Origin: Denitrovibrio acetiphilus DSM 12809
Lineage (GTDB): Bacteria > Chrysiogenota > Deferribacteres > Deferribacterales > Geovibrionaceae
DNA length: 64,000 nucleotides
Reading direction: 5' to 3'
NCBI RefSeq assembly: GCF_000025725.1
Contig: NC_013943.1
Location: 1,736,001 to 1,800,000 of the forward strand
This document shows, piece by piece, positions 1 through 8,932 of this stretch. Each line of letters begins with the position of its first letter. Position 1 is the first letter of the stretch. Under the pieces are notes generated by a model, which had not been told where the DNA came from, made no database searches, and worked only from the letters and a program-made list of their open reading frames with translations. The position numbers and the translations under genes are program-made.

Positions 1-2330
1 GCAAAGTTCGTTTCATCCACTAGTGTCTCCACCGGATTAATAGTCAGGTGAGTTAGTGTCTGATAATGCCCGTCGCTGAAAAACTCAGGAGTCCACCCCT
101 GCGGTATGGCAACAACATTCGGCATAATACCTTCTGTAACAAAAGCTTTTACGACACAGTGACCACGGTCGTTATAGATTTTTACATTGTCACCATGCTT
201 AATATTACGTTTGGCTGCATCTACCGGATTTATCTCCAGCATTGGTTCTTTGAAGATACCGTTAATGGCAGGTATTCCTATATGCTGGGTATGCACATTT
301 GTCCTGTCGTGATACTGAATGAACATCAGAGGGTATTTCTTACCCAGTGGTCCTTTCGGGTCTTCGAGCATAGGTGTGTAAACAGGCAGTTCGTGCCCGA
401 CAGGTTTCAGACGTTCTGAATAGAACTCAAACCTGCCTGTCTGGGTTTTATATTTCTGATCCATGAAAGCATTGACGATATCAAACCGTCCGTCTTTCCT
501 GACAAACATTCCTTCTTCAACAAACTTTTTCCAGTTGAACCCTGCCATAGCCGGGTGTTTAGACCCTTCCAGATAGACACGGATCCAATCTTCATCTGTT
601 CTGTTCCAGTATTTACCTTTTCCAAGTCTTTCAGCCACAGCGGAAAATATTTGTATATCAGATTTGCTCTCTCCATAAGGTTTAAGCATAGGCTGCTGAA
701 GCATGATCCACGGTGTTTTATCAAATATGTCCCAGTTTTCGAACATATTTGTTGTAGGCAGCACAAGGTCAGCATATTTAGCTGTGTATGTCCAGTAAGG
801 GTCGGAATGAACAATAAAAGATAACTTAGGAAGAACTTCATTAATAACACGGTTGGTGTCGGGACTTTGATTAAGAAAATTACTGGAAGCTATCCACAGA
901 AAATCAATCTGATAAGGATCTGCCTTTGATATCATGTCGTAAATCTGGATGCCGTGCATTTTGCTTGCATCCGTACCGCCTGTATCTGCCCATGGGGAAC
1001 TGTTGAAAACAGGAACGTTGATACCGGGGATAGGGTTAACACCGGAAGTACCGCCGGCATGGGACGCTCCGCCACCGTTGACTCCTATGTAACCACATAC
1101 AGCCGCAAGTGTCGCCACTGTACGGAAAGGAGAATGTGAGTTATAAACTCTCTGCATCCCCTGCCCCATACGGATAGCGGAAGGGCTTTGCAGATAATCG
1201 CTGATAAGCTCTTTGATAACATCTTCACTGATGTTAGTTGCCTCAGCTGTCCACTTCAGCGTGTATTGTTTCAGACTATCCTGAAACAGCGCAAAAGAGG
1301 TTGAACACTTTTCACCCTGATAGCTTACAGAGCTGCTGAGCTGTGCTTTAACCCCTGGAGTGTCAGAAGCTACGACCTTACCCTTCTCATCAACAACGCA
1401 GAACTTATCGCCCATTTTCAGATATTGCCCGTCACTTTTCTTAACAAGCAAAGGACCGCAGCTGTTCTGAGTCAGCCACTCTTTATCATGAAGATCTTTG
1501 CTGATGATATAGCTCATCATCCCAAGAGCAAGAGCCGTGTCTCCACCGGGTTTTATCGGAATCCATTGATCGGCGATAGCAGCAGTGGAGCTGAATCTCG
1601 GGTCGATAACGATAACTTTTGTTCCATTCTGTTTTGCGTTAAGATAAAAACGGGCTTCACTGGTGTGAGTGTCTACTAAGTTACGCCCCCACACAATGAG
1701 TGTTTTAGAGTTCATATAGTCTCTGGAGTCGTGCGAACCGCGTTTCTGACCATAAACAAGATCCATCCCCATACTTGCGCCGTGGTCACTCATGATGCCT
1801 TCAGGTGTGAACGAAGTCCCTTCTATCGTTCTGGCGAAACGAAATGGTGAATCCCATGCAAATTTAGCAAGGTTCCCTGTCATTACGAAAAGACCTACGG
1901 ACTGTTTTCCGTATCTCTCCTGACTCTCTTTGATCTTTTCTGTGATCAGATCAAAAGCTTCATCCCATGAAATACGCTTAAACTTCCCCTCGCCTCTCTC
2001 TCCGACACGAAGCATAGGATATTTCACCCTCTCCTCTGAGACTGTTCTCAGTGGGAGCGCCATCCCTCTCAGGCAGGCATTGGAATAGTCCGGTCTACCC
2101 GGCAGAACTGAAGGAGTTACACTTTGGATACTTCCATCCTGAACATGACAATTCAGGTTGCAGCGTGATGTGCAGTTAACAGTACAAACTGTGCGGAATG
2201 TTTTACCAAGCCTGTCGGCTTCCGGCGATGATGCGGAATACATCTGCGCCATAACATTCTCGGACAGCATACCGTAAGTTGCAACTGCCATACTGCCTTT
2301 GATAAACGTACGCCTTGTCAATTTACTCAT
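1..2330 (-). CDS. Tat-exported molybdopterin oxidoreductase (3' end outside window)
   Basis: Catalytic subunit of a DMSO-reductase-family Mo-bis-MGD enzyme, probably periplasmic. The start at 2330 has an AGGAGG-type ribosome site 8-9 nt upstream. Residues 6-12 (RRTFIKG) followed by a hydrophobic stretch form a twin-arginine signal. Cys49, Cys53, Cys57 and Cys86 form an N-terminal [4Fe-4S] motif with C-x3-C-x3-C spacing, as in DmsA-like and type II enzymes and unlike the C-x2-C of Psr/Nap. An SDHG segment (181-184) lies where type II enzymes carry the Mo-ligating Asp; this ligand call is tentative. About 776 codons are visible without a stop, and the reading frame leaves the window at base 1. 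The substrate cannot be told. Any FeS or membrane partner would lie outside the window. The MocR-like gene sits 110 nt upstream on the same strand and may control it. Confidence 0.9.
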   Translation of the reverse strand, partial: MSKLTRRTFIKGSMAVATYGMLSENVMAQMYSASSPEADRLGKTFRTVCTVNCTSRCNLNCHVQDGSIQSVTPSVLPGRPDYSNACLRGMALPLRTVSEERVKYPMLRVGERGEGKFKRISWDEAFDLITEKIKESQERYGKQSVGLFVMTGNLAKFAWDSPFRFARTIEGTSFTPEGIMSDHGASMGMDLVYGQKRGSHDSRDYMNSKTLIVWGRNLVDTHTSEARFYLNAKQNGTKVIVIDPRFSSTAAIADQWIPIKPGGDTALALGMMSYIISKDLHDKEWLTQNSCGPLLVKKSDGQYLKMGDKFCVVDEKGKVVASDTPGVKAQLSSSVSYQGEKCSTSFALFQDSLKQYTLKWTAEATNISEDVIKELISDYLQSPSAIRMGQGMQRVYNSHSPFRTVATLAAVCGYIGVNGGGASHAGGTSGVNPIPGINVPVFNSSPWADTGGTDASKMHGIQIYDMISKADPYQIDFLWIASSNFLNQSPDTNRVINEVLPKLSFIVHSDPYWTYTAKYADLVLPTTNMFENWDIFDKTPWIMLQQPMLKPYGESKSDIQIFSAVAERLGKGKYWNRTDEDWIRVYLEGSKHPAMAGFNWKKFVEEGMFVRKDGRFDIVNAFMDQKYKTQTGRFEFYSERLKPVGHELPVYTPMLEDPKGPLGKKYPLMFIQYHDRTNVHTQHIGIPAINGIFKEPMLEINPVDAAKRNIKHGDNVKIYNDRGHCVVKAFVTEGIMPNVVAIPQGWTPEFFSDGHYQTLTHLTINPVETLVDETNF

Positions 2331-2440
2331 ACTTTCTATCCTCCTATAAGATAAGCATAAGCAAAACATAGGCTTTCATTACGATGTTTTAAAGACCAGT
2401 TGGAATGAAAAAAAAGAGTCAGTTTAGAAAGAATAAAGTG

Positions 2441-3868
2441 TCAGACAATTGTTTTAAGCTGCTTTCTTGCCTCACGGGCAATAATCCTGACCGCCTCTTC
2501 GAAGTTTTCTATTGAATCGGCAAATGGGGCAAGGTGTAAGCTGTGTGAGTCTGTATTGTCAAAGAAATAACCGGGGAGGAACATTATCTCTTTGCAGTCG
2601 TCATATATTTTGACTACATCAATCTGTTCGCTGAATACAACCCAGATGTAATAGCCATAAACCTTATTCAGAGGCTTTATAAGGTCTTTCAGATATCTCT
2701 CTATAATCTCATAAGCACTTTCTAATATTTTCAAAAACAGTGGACGGGACTCTTCTATAAACTCGTCATAGTGCCCGCTTTTAAAAAGTTCGTCAGCTGT
2801 TATCTGAAGAAGCGTGTTGGTGTTAATATCATATTGAGTTTTAACATCACTCAGTCTGGAGATGATATTGCCCGGAGCGACAATCCACGAAAGCTTAAAA
2901 CCTATGTTTACGCCTATAGTACATCCGATATAAATAACAAGCCCGCCTTTATCAAAGGCTTTCATCGGCAGCGGATTAGGTTTGTCCAGCCAGAATTCAC
3001 GCAGCATATCGTTTTCAAGCACAGGAACTCTTGAATAAGTACACATTGACAATATCTTATCCCGTCTGGTTTTAGACAATGAGACGCCGCTTGGGTATTG
3101 GTTTGTGGGATTAATATATAATATACAGCGTGAAGTGTTCTTAAAGACCTTGCTGAGCGGCTCAGTCTTCATACCGTAGTTGTCCAGCGGAATACGTACA
3201 ATATTAGCCCCGGACGACCGGATAAGCTGCATTGAATTAAGCACGGATGGAGTATCATGGATAAAAGTCATACTGGAGCACAAAAAAGACCATGATATTA
3301 TCGCTAAAGATTCTGCAACACCAGTTGTTATCATAACCTCATCAGGAGTCGCTTCTATGCCGTATTTTTTCAAACGTTCACAAAGAGTTACTCTTAAAGA
3401 ATAAATACCTTTTATATTAATCTCATTAAGGTCATTTGTTGTTTCCAGTCTCTTCATCACACGGGGCATAACTTTACTTAGTGTTAAAGCGTAACCCAGA
3501 TCCTGACCAATCCTCGGTCCCGAAACATGAATTTTCCGGCCGCTCGAAAGGTCGTTGATCATATGAAAAATCCGCTCTTTACTGGGGATCTGTCTCCCCC
3601 TCTCAATATAATTTTTCCAGTCGGGAGAACACCCCGCAGCAAGAAGAAGCCATGCGTTATTAGAAACCACAGTCCCTGAACGTGGCTTGGAACTCACAAG
3701 CCCCTCTGCCTCTAAGAGCATTAAAGCGTCATATGCTGTCTTCTTGCTGACATCAAACTGCTTTGCAATGATGCGCTGAGAGAGCTTTGTGCATGGTTTA
3801 AGTTCGCCGCTTACTATTGACCTGCGTAAACAATCTGCGATTTGTATATATAGTGATTTCCCGCTCAT
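2441..3868 (-). CDS. MocR/GntR-type regulator with degenerate aminotransferase domain
   Basis: Cytoplasmic transcription regulator of about 475 aa. The N-terminal 75 residues are a GntR winged helix (LSQRIIAKQFDVSKKTAYDA, then LVSSKPRSGTVV). The remainder has the fold-type-I aminotransferase layout of MocR proteins (NPTNQYPSG segment, then ENDMLREF). The start at 3868 is chosen because GGGG lies 8 nt upstream; an in-frame ATG at 3874 and a longer frame to 3949 are less likely. In the segment that normally reads SxSK-x-x-x-PGxRxGY, the protein has GCTIGVNIGFKLSW, so the PLP-binding Lys is not at its usual place. The C-terminal Arg that binds substrate carboxylate (usually RLxFA) reads HLAPFA. 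The effector domain therefore probably does not use PLP in the standard way. The next gene downstream on the strand is the molybdoenzyme. Confidence 0.82.
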   Translation of the reverse strand: MSGKSLYIQIADCLRRSIVSGELKPCTKLSQRIIAKQFDVSKKTAYDALMLLEAEGLVSSKPRSGTVVSNNAWLLLAAGCSPDWKNYIERGRQIPSKERIFHMINDLSSGRKIHVSGPRIGQDLGYALTLSKVMPRVMKRLETTNDLNEINIKGIYSLRVTLCERLKKYGIEATPDEVMITTGVAESLAIISWSFLCSSMTFIHDTPSVLNSMQLIRSSGANIVRIPLDNYGMKTEPLSKVFKNTSRCILYINPTNQYPSGVSLSKTRRDKILSMCTYSRVPVLENDMLREFWLDKPNPLPMKAFDKGGLVIYIGCTIGVNIGFKLSWIVAPGNIISRLSDVKTQYDINTNTLLQITADELFKSGHYDEFIEESRPLFLKILESAYEIIERYLKDLIKPLNKVYGYYIWVVFSEQIDVVKIYDDCKEIMFLPGYFFDNTDSHSLHLAPFADSIENFEEAVRIIAREARKQLKTIV

Positions 3869-4410
3869 GTTCATTACCCCATTACGAGTTTTACAGTCAC
3901 ATCCAGATCGTTGATAACTACTTATGTATATTAAATTTTTTGACCACAATTAATTTTATGAGCTGAAGTGCCAGCAGGTAAACTCCATAATTTGTAAATA
4001 AGTGATGTAAATATTTGTTTATAATAAAATCCATGTCCATTATAATTGTTTCTGTAAATACTACAAGCAGAATCGCAGCTACAAGGCACACATATGCCAC
4101 AATTCAACTCATAATACACTTATAACACACAATTTATTAAACCAAAACCATATAGGCAAACACTATAATGTATTCAAACTAACCAACATATAATACGACA
4201 TTCCGAAAATCCAGTTAAATTAGTTTATTACTAAAAAGAGTGTACCACCAAGTATTATCTATGTATTTCAAGATTCGTGTCAGGGGACACATTTAATCTT
4301 ATTTTGATTTTTTTCTCTCTGAGTGGTATGTGAAAACAGTGAAACCTAGGACTGGTAAATGTTTGGGCGACATAGACAAGTTATGGACACGCTCATCTCA
4401 TTTTTGGGCA
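3869..4410. other. AT-rich intergenic region without a supported gene
   Basis: About 540 bases between the MocR-like gene and the tRNA terminator. Short hydrophobic frames around 3918-4119 have no ribosome site or family features. A small perfect hairpin, GTGTC-AGGG-GACAC, lies at 4277-4290. It resembles sequence often seen at edges of REP/IS200-type elements, but no transposase remains. Confidence 0.4.
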
Positions 4411-4439
4411 TAAAAAAAGCCTGGCTATTCACCAGGCTT
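4411..4439 (-). terminator. Terminator after tRNA-Val
   Basis: On the minus strand AAGCCTGG and CCAGGCTT form an 8-bp stem with a 7-nt loop, followed by a T run. It lies 33 nt past the tRNA 3' end. Confidence 0.8.
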
Positions 4440-4471
4440 CGATTTTGCCTGAATTATCGGGTGTTTGGTAA

Positions 4472-4543
4472 TAGGAACGGGCGGTTTCGAACCGCCGACC
4501 CTTGCCACGTCAAGGCAATGCTCTCCCACTGAGCTACGCTCCT
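4472..4543 (-). tRNA. tRNA-Val (anticodon GAC)
   Basis: A full cloverleaf of 72 nt can be folded. The acceptor is AGGAGCG with CGTTCCT (one G-U pair). The D stem is GCTC/GAGC, the anticodon stem TTGCC/GGCAA with loop TTGACGT, and the T arm GGCGG-TTCGAAA-CCGCC. Anticodon GAC reads valine codons GUC and GUU. The discriminator is A, and CCA is not encoded because the next bases are TTA. It is a single tRNA gene with its own promoter and terminator. Confidence 0.95.
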
Positions 4544-4556
4544 GCAAAGTAGAAAG

Positions 4557-4585
4557 ATAATACATATCTCACAGCTGTTTTTCAA
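4557..4585 (-). promoter_or_regulatory. Sigma-70-type promoter of tRNA-Val
   Basis: Minus-strand TTGAAA (4580-4585), a 17-nt spacer and TATTAT (4557-4562), ending 13 nt before the tRNA 5' end. Confidence 0.6.
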
Positions 4586-4631
4586 GATTTTTTTTACATA
4601 CGTTTTAAATAAAATATGATATTTTCTAATT

Positions 4632-5033
4632 ATGAGTGGATTTATATCGTTTAAAAAACTACCGCAAAAGGTTCTTATCGTTGAAGATGAAATAATTACA
4701 AGAACATCTCTGGTACAGATTCTTGACAGTTATTTTGCGACGATACACTGCGCTGACGACGGCGACACAGGTCTGGACATGTATTACCGCATTAAGCCTG
4801 ATATAATTTTCTCTGATATAGTCATGCCCTCGATGAATGGTATAGAGATGCTGCGTCATATAAAAGAATGTGAAGACAATACGCCTCTCATTATAATATT
4901 TTCGGCATTTGATACAACAATCAACGATAGAGACCTTGAAGAAATAGGCGTCTTTCGCAAAATGATAAAACCATTTAACATGAAAGCATTAGAAAATCTT
5001 ATTGAAGAGATAAAACAATACTTTATGCCTTGA
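4632..5033 (+). CDS. Stand-alone response regulator receiver domain (CheY-like)
   Basis: Cytoplasmic single-domain receiver of 133 aa with all phosphotransfer residues: acidic pair Glu18/Asp19, phospho-acceptor Asp62 in SDIVMP, Ser91 in FSAF, and Lys113 in KMIKPF. There is no output domain, so it probably acts by protein-protein contact or as a phosphate relay. No histidine kinase or che gene is adjacent. No Shine-Dalgarno is seen before the start, and the AT-rich upstream sequence (TATGAT 11 nt before ATG) leaves room for only a very short leader. Which kinase feeds it is unknown. Confidence 0.9.
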   Translation: MSGFISFKKLPQKVLIVEDEIITRTSLVQILDSYFATIHCADDGDTGLDMYYRIKPDIIFSDIVMPSMNGIEMLRHIKECEDNTPLIIIFSAFDTTINDRDLEEIGVFRKMIKPFNMKALENLIEEIKQYFMP

Positions 5034-5069
5034 TCCCTGATAACTCTATACTTTTATAGCATCGCCCGA

Positions 5070-5768
5070 TTACCCCCAGCTAAGTTTCCCCCCATGAAAC
5101 CCAACAACAGCCAGCACAGGAATGTTTGCAAATATCATAAAATTAAAAAGTATTCCACCCCACCCCGCAACAGAAGAAATGTCTGGCAGGAAAAAACGAA
5201 CGGATATTTCTATGATACCCATCACCAAAAGGATAAAAGAAAAACTTATTTTATAGATAAAGATTTTATTGACTGCCAGTTCATAGTTTACCCACCAGCT
5301 CACCATACCGGAGAAAATAGTGGGAAATGTAAAAACGACAGCAGTAACCAGAGAGTAAAATGCAGAAAGCTCAAAAGACGCTTTCCGTGTATAAAGAAAC
5401 AATGCCTGCATGATAACGGTAAAAACCAGCAGCCCCATGGGAAAATGGATCAGCATTGGGTGCGGATGAAAGATCCGGTAGAGCTTCTTAATTATCTCTT
5501 TCTTGCCCCGAACCTGGTCTTTCTGAACTCTGAACCCATCAAGAGCATCAATATTCTCGAACCTTTCCAGAACCTCGACACCATGAGGCGCAGATTCCAT
5601 TGCTTCGGTCAGATCCATTCCCGCCCCATGTTTATTTACATGTTTACCATTTTTCCAGAGACGGCTGTCAGTAACATCATAAACTCTCCCTTTATATGAA
5701 ACGTAAGCTTTTGCACCGTCTTTTCCGTTAAAATGCTCTAATTCATCCTTCTTCACATGGCTCTCCAT
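5070..5768 (-). CDS. Cytochrome b5-like heme domain fused to DUF2231-type membrane domain
   Basis: A 232-aa protein. Residues 1-75 resemble a cytochrome b5/steroid-binding domain (AYVSYKGRVYDVTDS, then a His-containing KHGAGMDL and APHG, the likely heme-ligand histidines). The rest has about four hydrophobic segments beginning HPHPMLIHFPMGLLVF, typical of the DUF2231 family. It is therefore probably an inner-membrane b-type heme protein of unknown redox partner. The ATG at 5768 is preferred to an upstream GTG (5798) because a promoter -10 at 5786-5791 would exclude the longer form. It is divergent from the SPOR-NlpC gene. Confidence 0.8.
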   Translation of the reverse strand: MESHVKKDELEHFNGKDGAKAYVSYKGRVYDVTDSRLWKNGKHVNKHGAGMDLTEAMESAPHGVEVLERFENIDALDGFRVQKDQVRGKKEIIKKLYRIFHPHPMLIHFPMGLLVFTVIMQALFLYTRKASFELSAFYSLVTAVVFTFPTIFSGMVSWWVNYELAVNKIFIYKISFSFILLVMGIIEISVRFFLPDISSVAGWGGILFNFMIFANIPVLAVVGFHGGKLSWG

Positions 5769-5785
5769 TGATATTATATAAATAC

Positions 5786-5814
5786 AGTATACAAGCACAG
5801 TTGTTCCAAAACAA
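5786..5814 (-). promoter_or_regulatory. Promoter with embedded TTGTATAC-like site
   Basis: Minus-strand TTGTTT (5809-5814), a 17-nt spacer and TATACT (5786-5791). The -10 lies inside TTGTATACTG (5785-5794), a one-sided match to the TTGTATACAA palindromes of the 24-34 kb cluster. Confidence 0.45.
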
Positions 5815-5861
5815 TTGAATATTATGTTTAATATTACCAGAAAATTGGCTATATTACACTT

Positions 5862-6638
5862 ATGAAGTATCTTAAAATAATATTATTGTGCCTGAGTCTG
5901 GTTTTTACTGTGTCCTGCGCATCCAGAACCTACGACACAAGCAGCTCGTACAAATATAGCGCAGCAAAGAAATATTCATCACCCCGCACCCTTTCATCTA
6001 TGCAGTACACCATACAGGTGGGGGCTTTCCGGATGTTGTCAAATGCCGTACGTCTTGAAGCAAAACTTGACCGGGACGGTCTTGAGTCATACTATTTTCT
6101 CGACACAGACGGTCTTTACAAAGTTCGCTTCGGCAATTTCTCGAGCAAAGCTGATGCTCAGAAAACTGCCAAAAGATTCAAAAACAGAGGCTACATAGAT
6201 GTCTATTATATAGTCTCGCCAGATCAATACATGGCTGCAAAGCCTGAGTACCGCAACAACGCAACCGGTCTTCGCGGACAGATAGTTAAAACAGCCAAAA
6301 GTTATATCGGAACTCCTTACCGCTGGGGCGGAACAACCACAAGCGGTTTCGACTGCAGCGGACTGACCATGGTAACATATAGGGTAAACGGACTAAATCT
6401 CCCCCGTGTCTCCCGTTCGCAATATCGTGCCGGCAAGTTCATCAGTAAAAAAAATCTCAAGCCCGGCGACCTTGTTTTTTTCGCGACAGGCACCCCTAAC
6501 AGAGTCTCCCACGTCGGCATATATATAGGCTCCGGCAAATTTATTCATGCACCGAGCAGAGGGAAAAAGGTACGCATAGAAAACTTAGAAAACCCTTTTT
6601 TCAGAAGAACATATATGGGCGGCAGAAGTTATATATGA
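5862..6638 (+). CDS. SPOR and NlpC/P60 lipoprotein (peptidoglycan endopeptidase)
   Basis: Predicted cell-envelope lipoprotein of 258 aa. It has an N-terminal signal with lipobox VSC (Cys19). A SPOR domain (about 49-122, starting [14 protein letters not shown]) would bind denuded glycan strands at division sites. A C-terminal NlpC/P60 cysteine peptidase (about 140-258) has the catalytic set Cys165 (DCSG), His217 (SHVGIY) and His229 (IHAPS). The architecture suggests cleavage of peptide stems in septal peptidoglycan. No Shine-Dalgarno is visible. TATATT (5850-5855) lies exactly 6 nt before the ATG, so the mRNA may be leaderless. It is divergent from the b5-like gene. Confidence 0.93.
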   Translation: MKYLKIILLCLSLVFTVSCASRTYDTSSSYKYSAAKKYSSPRTLSSMQYTIQVGAFRMLSNAVRLEAKLDRDGLESYYFLDTDGLYKVRFGNFSSKADAQKTAKRFKNRGYIDVYYIVSPDQYMAAKPEYRNNATGLRGQIVKTAKSYIGTPYRWGGTTTSGFDCSGLTMVTYRVNGLNLPRVSRSQYRAGKFISKKNLKPGDLVFFATGTPNRVSHVGIYIGSGKFIHAPSRGKKVRIENLENPFFRRTYMGGRSYI

Positions 6639-6683
6639 TTTATCTTAAGGTATGGAGAAACTGTACGATACTATTATGTAGTC

Positions 6684-7040
6684 ATGATAGATGCTATACT
6701 GACCGGAATGACCGGAAGAATAACAACTTTGAACAAGGTCGAACCTGTTCGTCCAGCCAAGCTGGAAACCGCACAGGAGAAGGCGCCCAAATCTGTTGAC
6801 AGTGTTAGTCTGTCCGCAGAAGCTGTTGAGCTCTATAACAGTGAGAATGTCAGTAAAATTACTGAATCAGAAAACTATACCGAAAATGAAACAAATCCTG
6901 CTGAACTCACAAAAAGAGAGCAGCAGGAGATCTCAGTCAGAAAACAAAAGGACACCGGAAATACTATCCAGTATGGCATTAAAACATATATGCAGTCCGC
7001 AGCACCCGCAATAGGTTCCGCTGTTAACTTCGTTTCCTAA
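6684..7040 (+). CDS. Conserved-looking small protein, function unknown
   Basis: A 118-aa, charged, signal-less protein. A VDSVSLSAEAVEL segment (about 38-50) resembles the DxVxLS motif common in FlgM and other flagellum-associated small proteins, which is weak evidence. It is convergent with a flagellin-like gene 25 nt away. TATTAT (6672-6677) ends 6 nt before the ATG and there is no ribosome site, so it is a leaderless candidate. The function is not recognised. Confidence 0.6.
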   Translation: MIDAILTGMTGRITTLNKVEPVRPAKLETAQEKAPKSVDSVSLSAEAVELYNSENVSKITESENYTENETNPAELTKREQQEISVRKQKDTGNTIQYGIKTYMQSAAPAIGSAVNFVS

Positions 7041-7065
7041 TCATTCTGCTTTTTTCAAAATGAAT

Positions 7066-7803
7066 TCAGTCTTTTGGCGAGTCTATAAGTTCTAAAAGCC
7101 CCATAACACTTTTTCTGTCAATTTCTAGAAATGTGCCCAAAGCTTTTACTGAAACCATCGCCTCAGTAACTGACTGATTCAACTCAACTATATCTTCAAC
7201 CAGTGAGCCAGTGTAGCTCTCTGACGCTTCTGCCAGATTGATATTTGTATTTGTCAGATTATCTATACGGGCGTTGAGAGTTGATATTGAGGCCCCTGTC
7301 TCTGCTCTTTTCCCTACTACAGAAGAGATAGCACTGTCTATCGCCGACAAAGTCCCATCTGAGCCGAAATCAAGTCCATCAAGCCCCAAAGACGACAAAC
7401 CGACATCACCTATTATCTGGTGAGAATTAAACTCAGACGACGAGGCAAAAGACTCTATCCCCTGCATGATGCTGTTTGCCTGACCAGCAATAAGCTCTTT
7501 ATCTGATTCATTAAGTATAGGATTCCCCATACTCACAGCAAGATCCCTTAAATCCTGTAACATCCCGTTAACAGAGCTCAGTGCTCCGTCTCTGGTCTGC
7601 ATATAACTTATCGAATCCTGTGCGTTTCTTGCCTGTTGGTAATTTTCATTATAAGCAGTGTTCAGCCTCACGAGCACAGCATTATCAACGGCATTGGATG
7701 TTGTCCCCGCTATTTTATCGGTGACTTTCTCCAGCGCATTTGCAGCTTTTTTCGTCGCTCTGTCCACACCAACAGACAGGGAGGTGTTTATTCTGTCTAT
7801 CAT
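7066..7803 (-). CDS. Flagellin-like protein (short, no variable domain)
   Basis: A 245-aa protein with the flagellin D0/D1 heptad pattern. The N-terminal half has SISYMQTRDGALSSV and FNSHQIIGDVG, like the LQxxDGAL and FNGxxLL segments of FliC. The C-terminal half has GASISTLNARIDNLTNTN, like the GAxxNRLxxxxxNL segment. It lacks the usual first residues of flagellin and has only a short hinge where D2/D3 would lie. It could be a minor filament, hook-junction or secreted flagellin-like protein. It begins 3 nt after the stop of the upstream pilin-like gene, so the two are probably co-transcribed. No export or filament genes are adjacent. Confidence 0.7.
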   Translation of the reverse strand: MIDRINTSLSVGVDRATKKAANALEKVTDKIAGTTSNAVDNAVLVRLNTAYNENYQQARNAQDSISYMQTRDGALSSVNGMLQDLRDLAVSMGNPILNESDKELIAGQANSIMQGIESFASSSEFNSHQIIGDVGLSSLGLDGLDFGSDGTLSAIDSAISSVVGKRAETGASISTLNARIDNLTNTNINLAEASESYTGSLVEDIVELNQSVTEAMVSVKALGTFLEIDRKSVMGLLELIDSPKD

Positions 7804-7806
7804 AAT

Positions 7807-8811
7807 TCAGTTCCGTTTTATTATATAAAGCGTTCTTGTGACCTCATTCTGACCACCAGAGGTACTGTCGTCGCTTATTACTATTTTAACACGATAAGAA
7901 TTTTTTGCCAGTGTTGAAGAGCTGTTATGAAACCAAAGATACTCCCCCCGCTCTTTATCCCCTTCTGCATCAAGACCGAGACCGCCCGGCTCAACAGTTA
8001 TTCTTATATCTGTATCCAGAAAGCCGTCAGCATCAGAAAGGAGCTTGAACTCATACTCAGGGACATCATCCGCCCCGAACTGCACAAAAGGCACTCCGCC
8101 TTTGCCGTAAATAGTATAATCGTATTCTTCGCCCTCTTCCACATCCGGCATATTCGTGTCGAGAAAATCAAGCTTTTCCGGTTCACAGCCGGCTTTTGTC
8201 CGAAGCTCAGGAAGTGTCATCCAGTCAACTATATCGTCATACTTCTCAACTCTGCTAAAATCTTCTGCGTAGTTGTCAACTTCGGCACCTTGCGGATAAA
8301 CCTTTACTTCACCGGTATCTTCGTCCAGTGCTGTCTGTATATTCTTATTCAGCGAACCGCTGATGATCACAAAGGCAATATCATTAACAACAGTTCCACC
8401 GGAAACGCAGTCATCATCATCACAGAGACGAAGCTTATATTCGGTTCCCTTTGTCCCGCACACAGGACTATAGTCATTTATAATCCCCTTCTTTGCTTCA
8501 GGAATCCCCAGAGACGGGGCAGTGAGAAGCAGAAACTTCTTACTGTAGGCATCATTCGGATATGTAAGCTTGTTCTTAAGCTTGCTGTCACTGTCTCTGT
8601 TCGAATCACTGAAATCAAGCAGATACCCGTCCGATGCTGCCACACTTACAAGAACATTTCTGTTGGCTTCAATCATCTTCCGGGTTCTTTCAGCCCCGCC
8701 CTTATTAACAAACAACGTCAATATAGAAGATGCCGAAGCCAGCACCAGACCAAATATAATCAGAACAATTGCCATTTCCACAAGGGAAAAACCTTTAACC
8801 CCTTTAAACAT
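7807..8811 (-). CDS. Large type IV pilin/pseudopilin-like protein A
   Basis: A 334-aa protein with a type III prepilin signal. The leader MFKGVKG is cut before FSLVEMAIVLIIF, with the conserved Glu5 and a hydrophobic helix. The body is far larger than a major pilin. It has two Cys-bearing regions and, from about residue 220, a segment (MPDVEEGEEYDYTIYGKGG) resembling He_PIG-type Ig repeats. It shares local similarity with the divergent pilin gene (YDDIVDWMTLPEL against YDDITGWLTLDSL). It is probably processed by a PilD peptidase (not in window) and incorporated as a minor pilin. No Shine-Dalgarno is seen. TATAGT lies 10 nt before the ATG. Confidence 0.85.
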   Translation of the reverse strand: MFKGVKGFSLVEMAIVLIIFGLVLASASSILTLFVNKGGAERTRKMIEANRNVLVSVAASDGYLLDFSDSNRDSDSKLKNKLTYPNDAYSKKFLLLTAPSLGIPEAKKGIINDYSPVCGTKGTEYKLRLCDDDDCVSGGTVVNDIAFVIISGSLNKNIQTALDEDTGEVKVYPQGAEVDNYAEDFSRVEKYDDIVDWMTLPELRTKAGCEPEKLDFLDTNMPDVEEGEEYDYTIYGKGGVPFVQFGADDVPEYEFKLLSDADGFLDTDIRITVEPGGLGLDAEGDKERGEYLWFHNSSSTLAKNSYRVKIVISDDSTSGGQNEVTRTLYIIKRN

Positions 8812-8932
8812 GCAAAAGCTTACTATATTTCACACTTATAAAAAAGCGGAAAACTCTGTATACTCTGGCAGTACTATAAATACTTTTAACCACCTTACTG
8901 CCTGGATTAAAATGACATATACGAGGATTAGA

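Noticed and set aside
66-1679. Several plus-strand frames of 61-117 aa
   Set aside because: They are shadows of the molybdoenzyme gene, whose continuous minus-strand frame has family motifs throughout.
2441-3949. Longer start of the MocR-like gene
   Set aside because: The extra 27 residues precede the GntR domain, have no ribosome site, and the GGGG site fits ATG 3868.
3918-4119. Two 60-62 aa minus-strand frames, one hydrophobic
   Set aside because: Overlapping frames in AT-rich DNA with no ribosome site or recognisable motif; chance hydrophobic translation is likely.
7927-8841. 304-aa open frame on the plus strand
   Set aside because: It lies entirely opposite the pilin A gene, has no family motif or ribosome site, and its composition is that of an antisense shadow.
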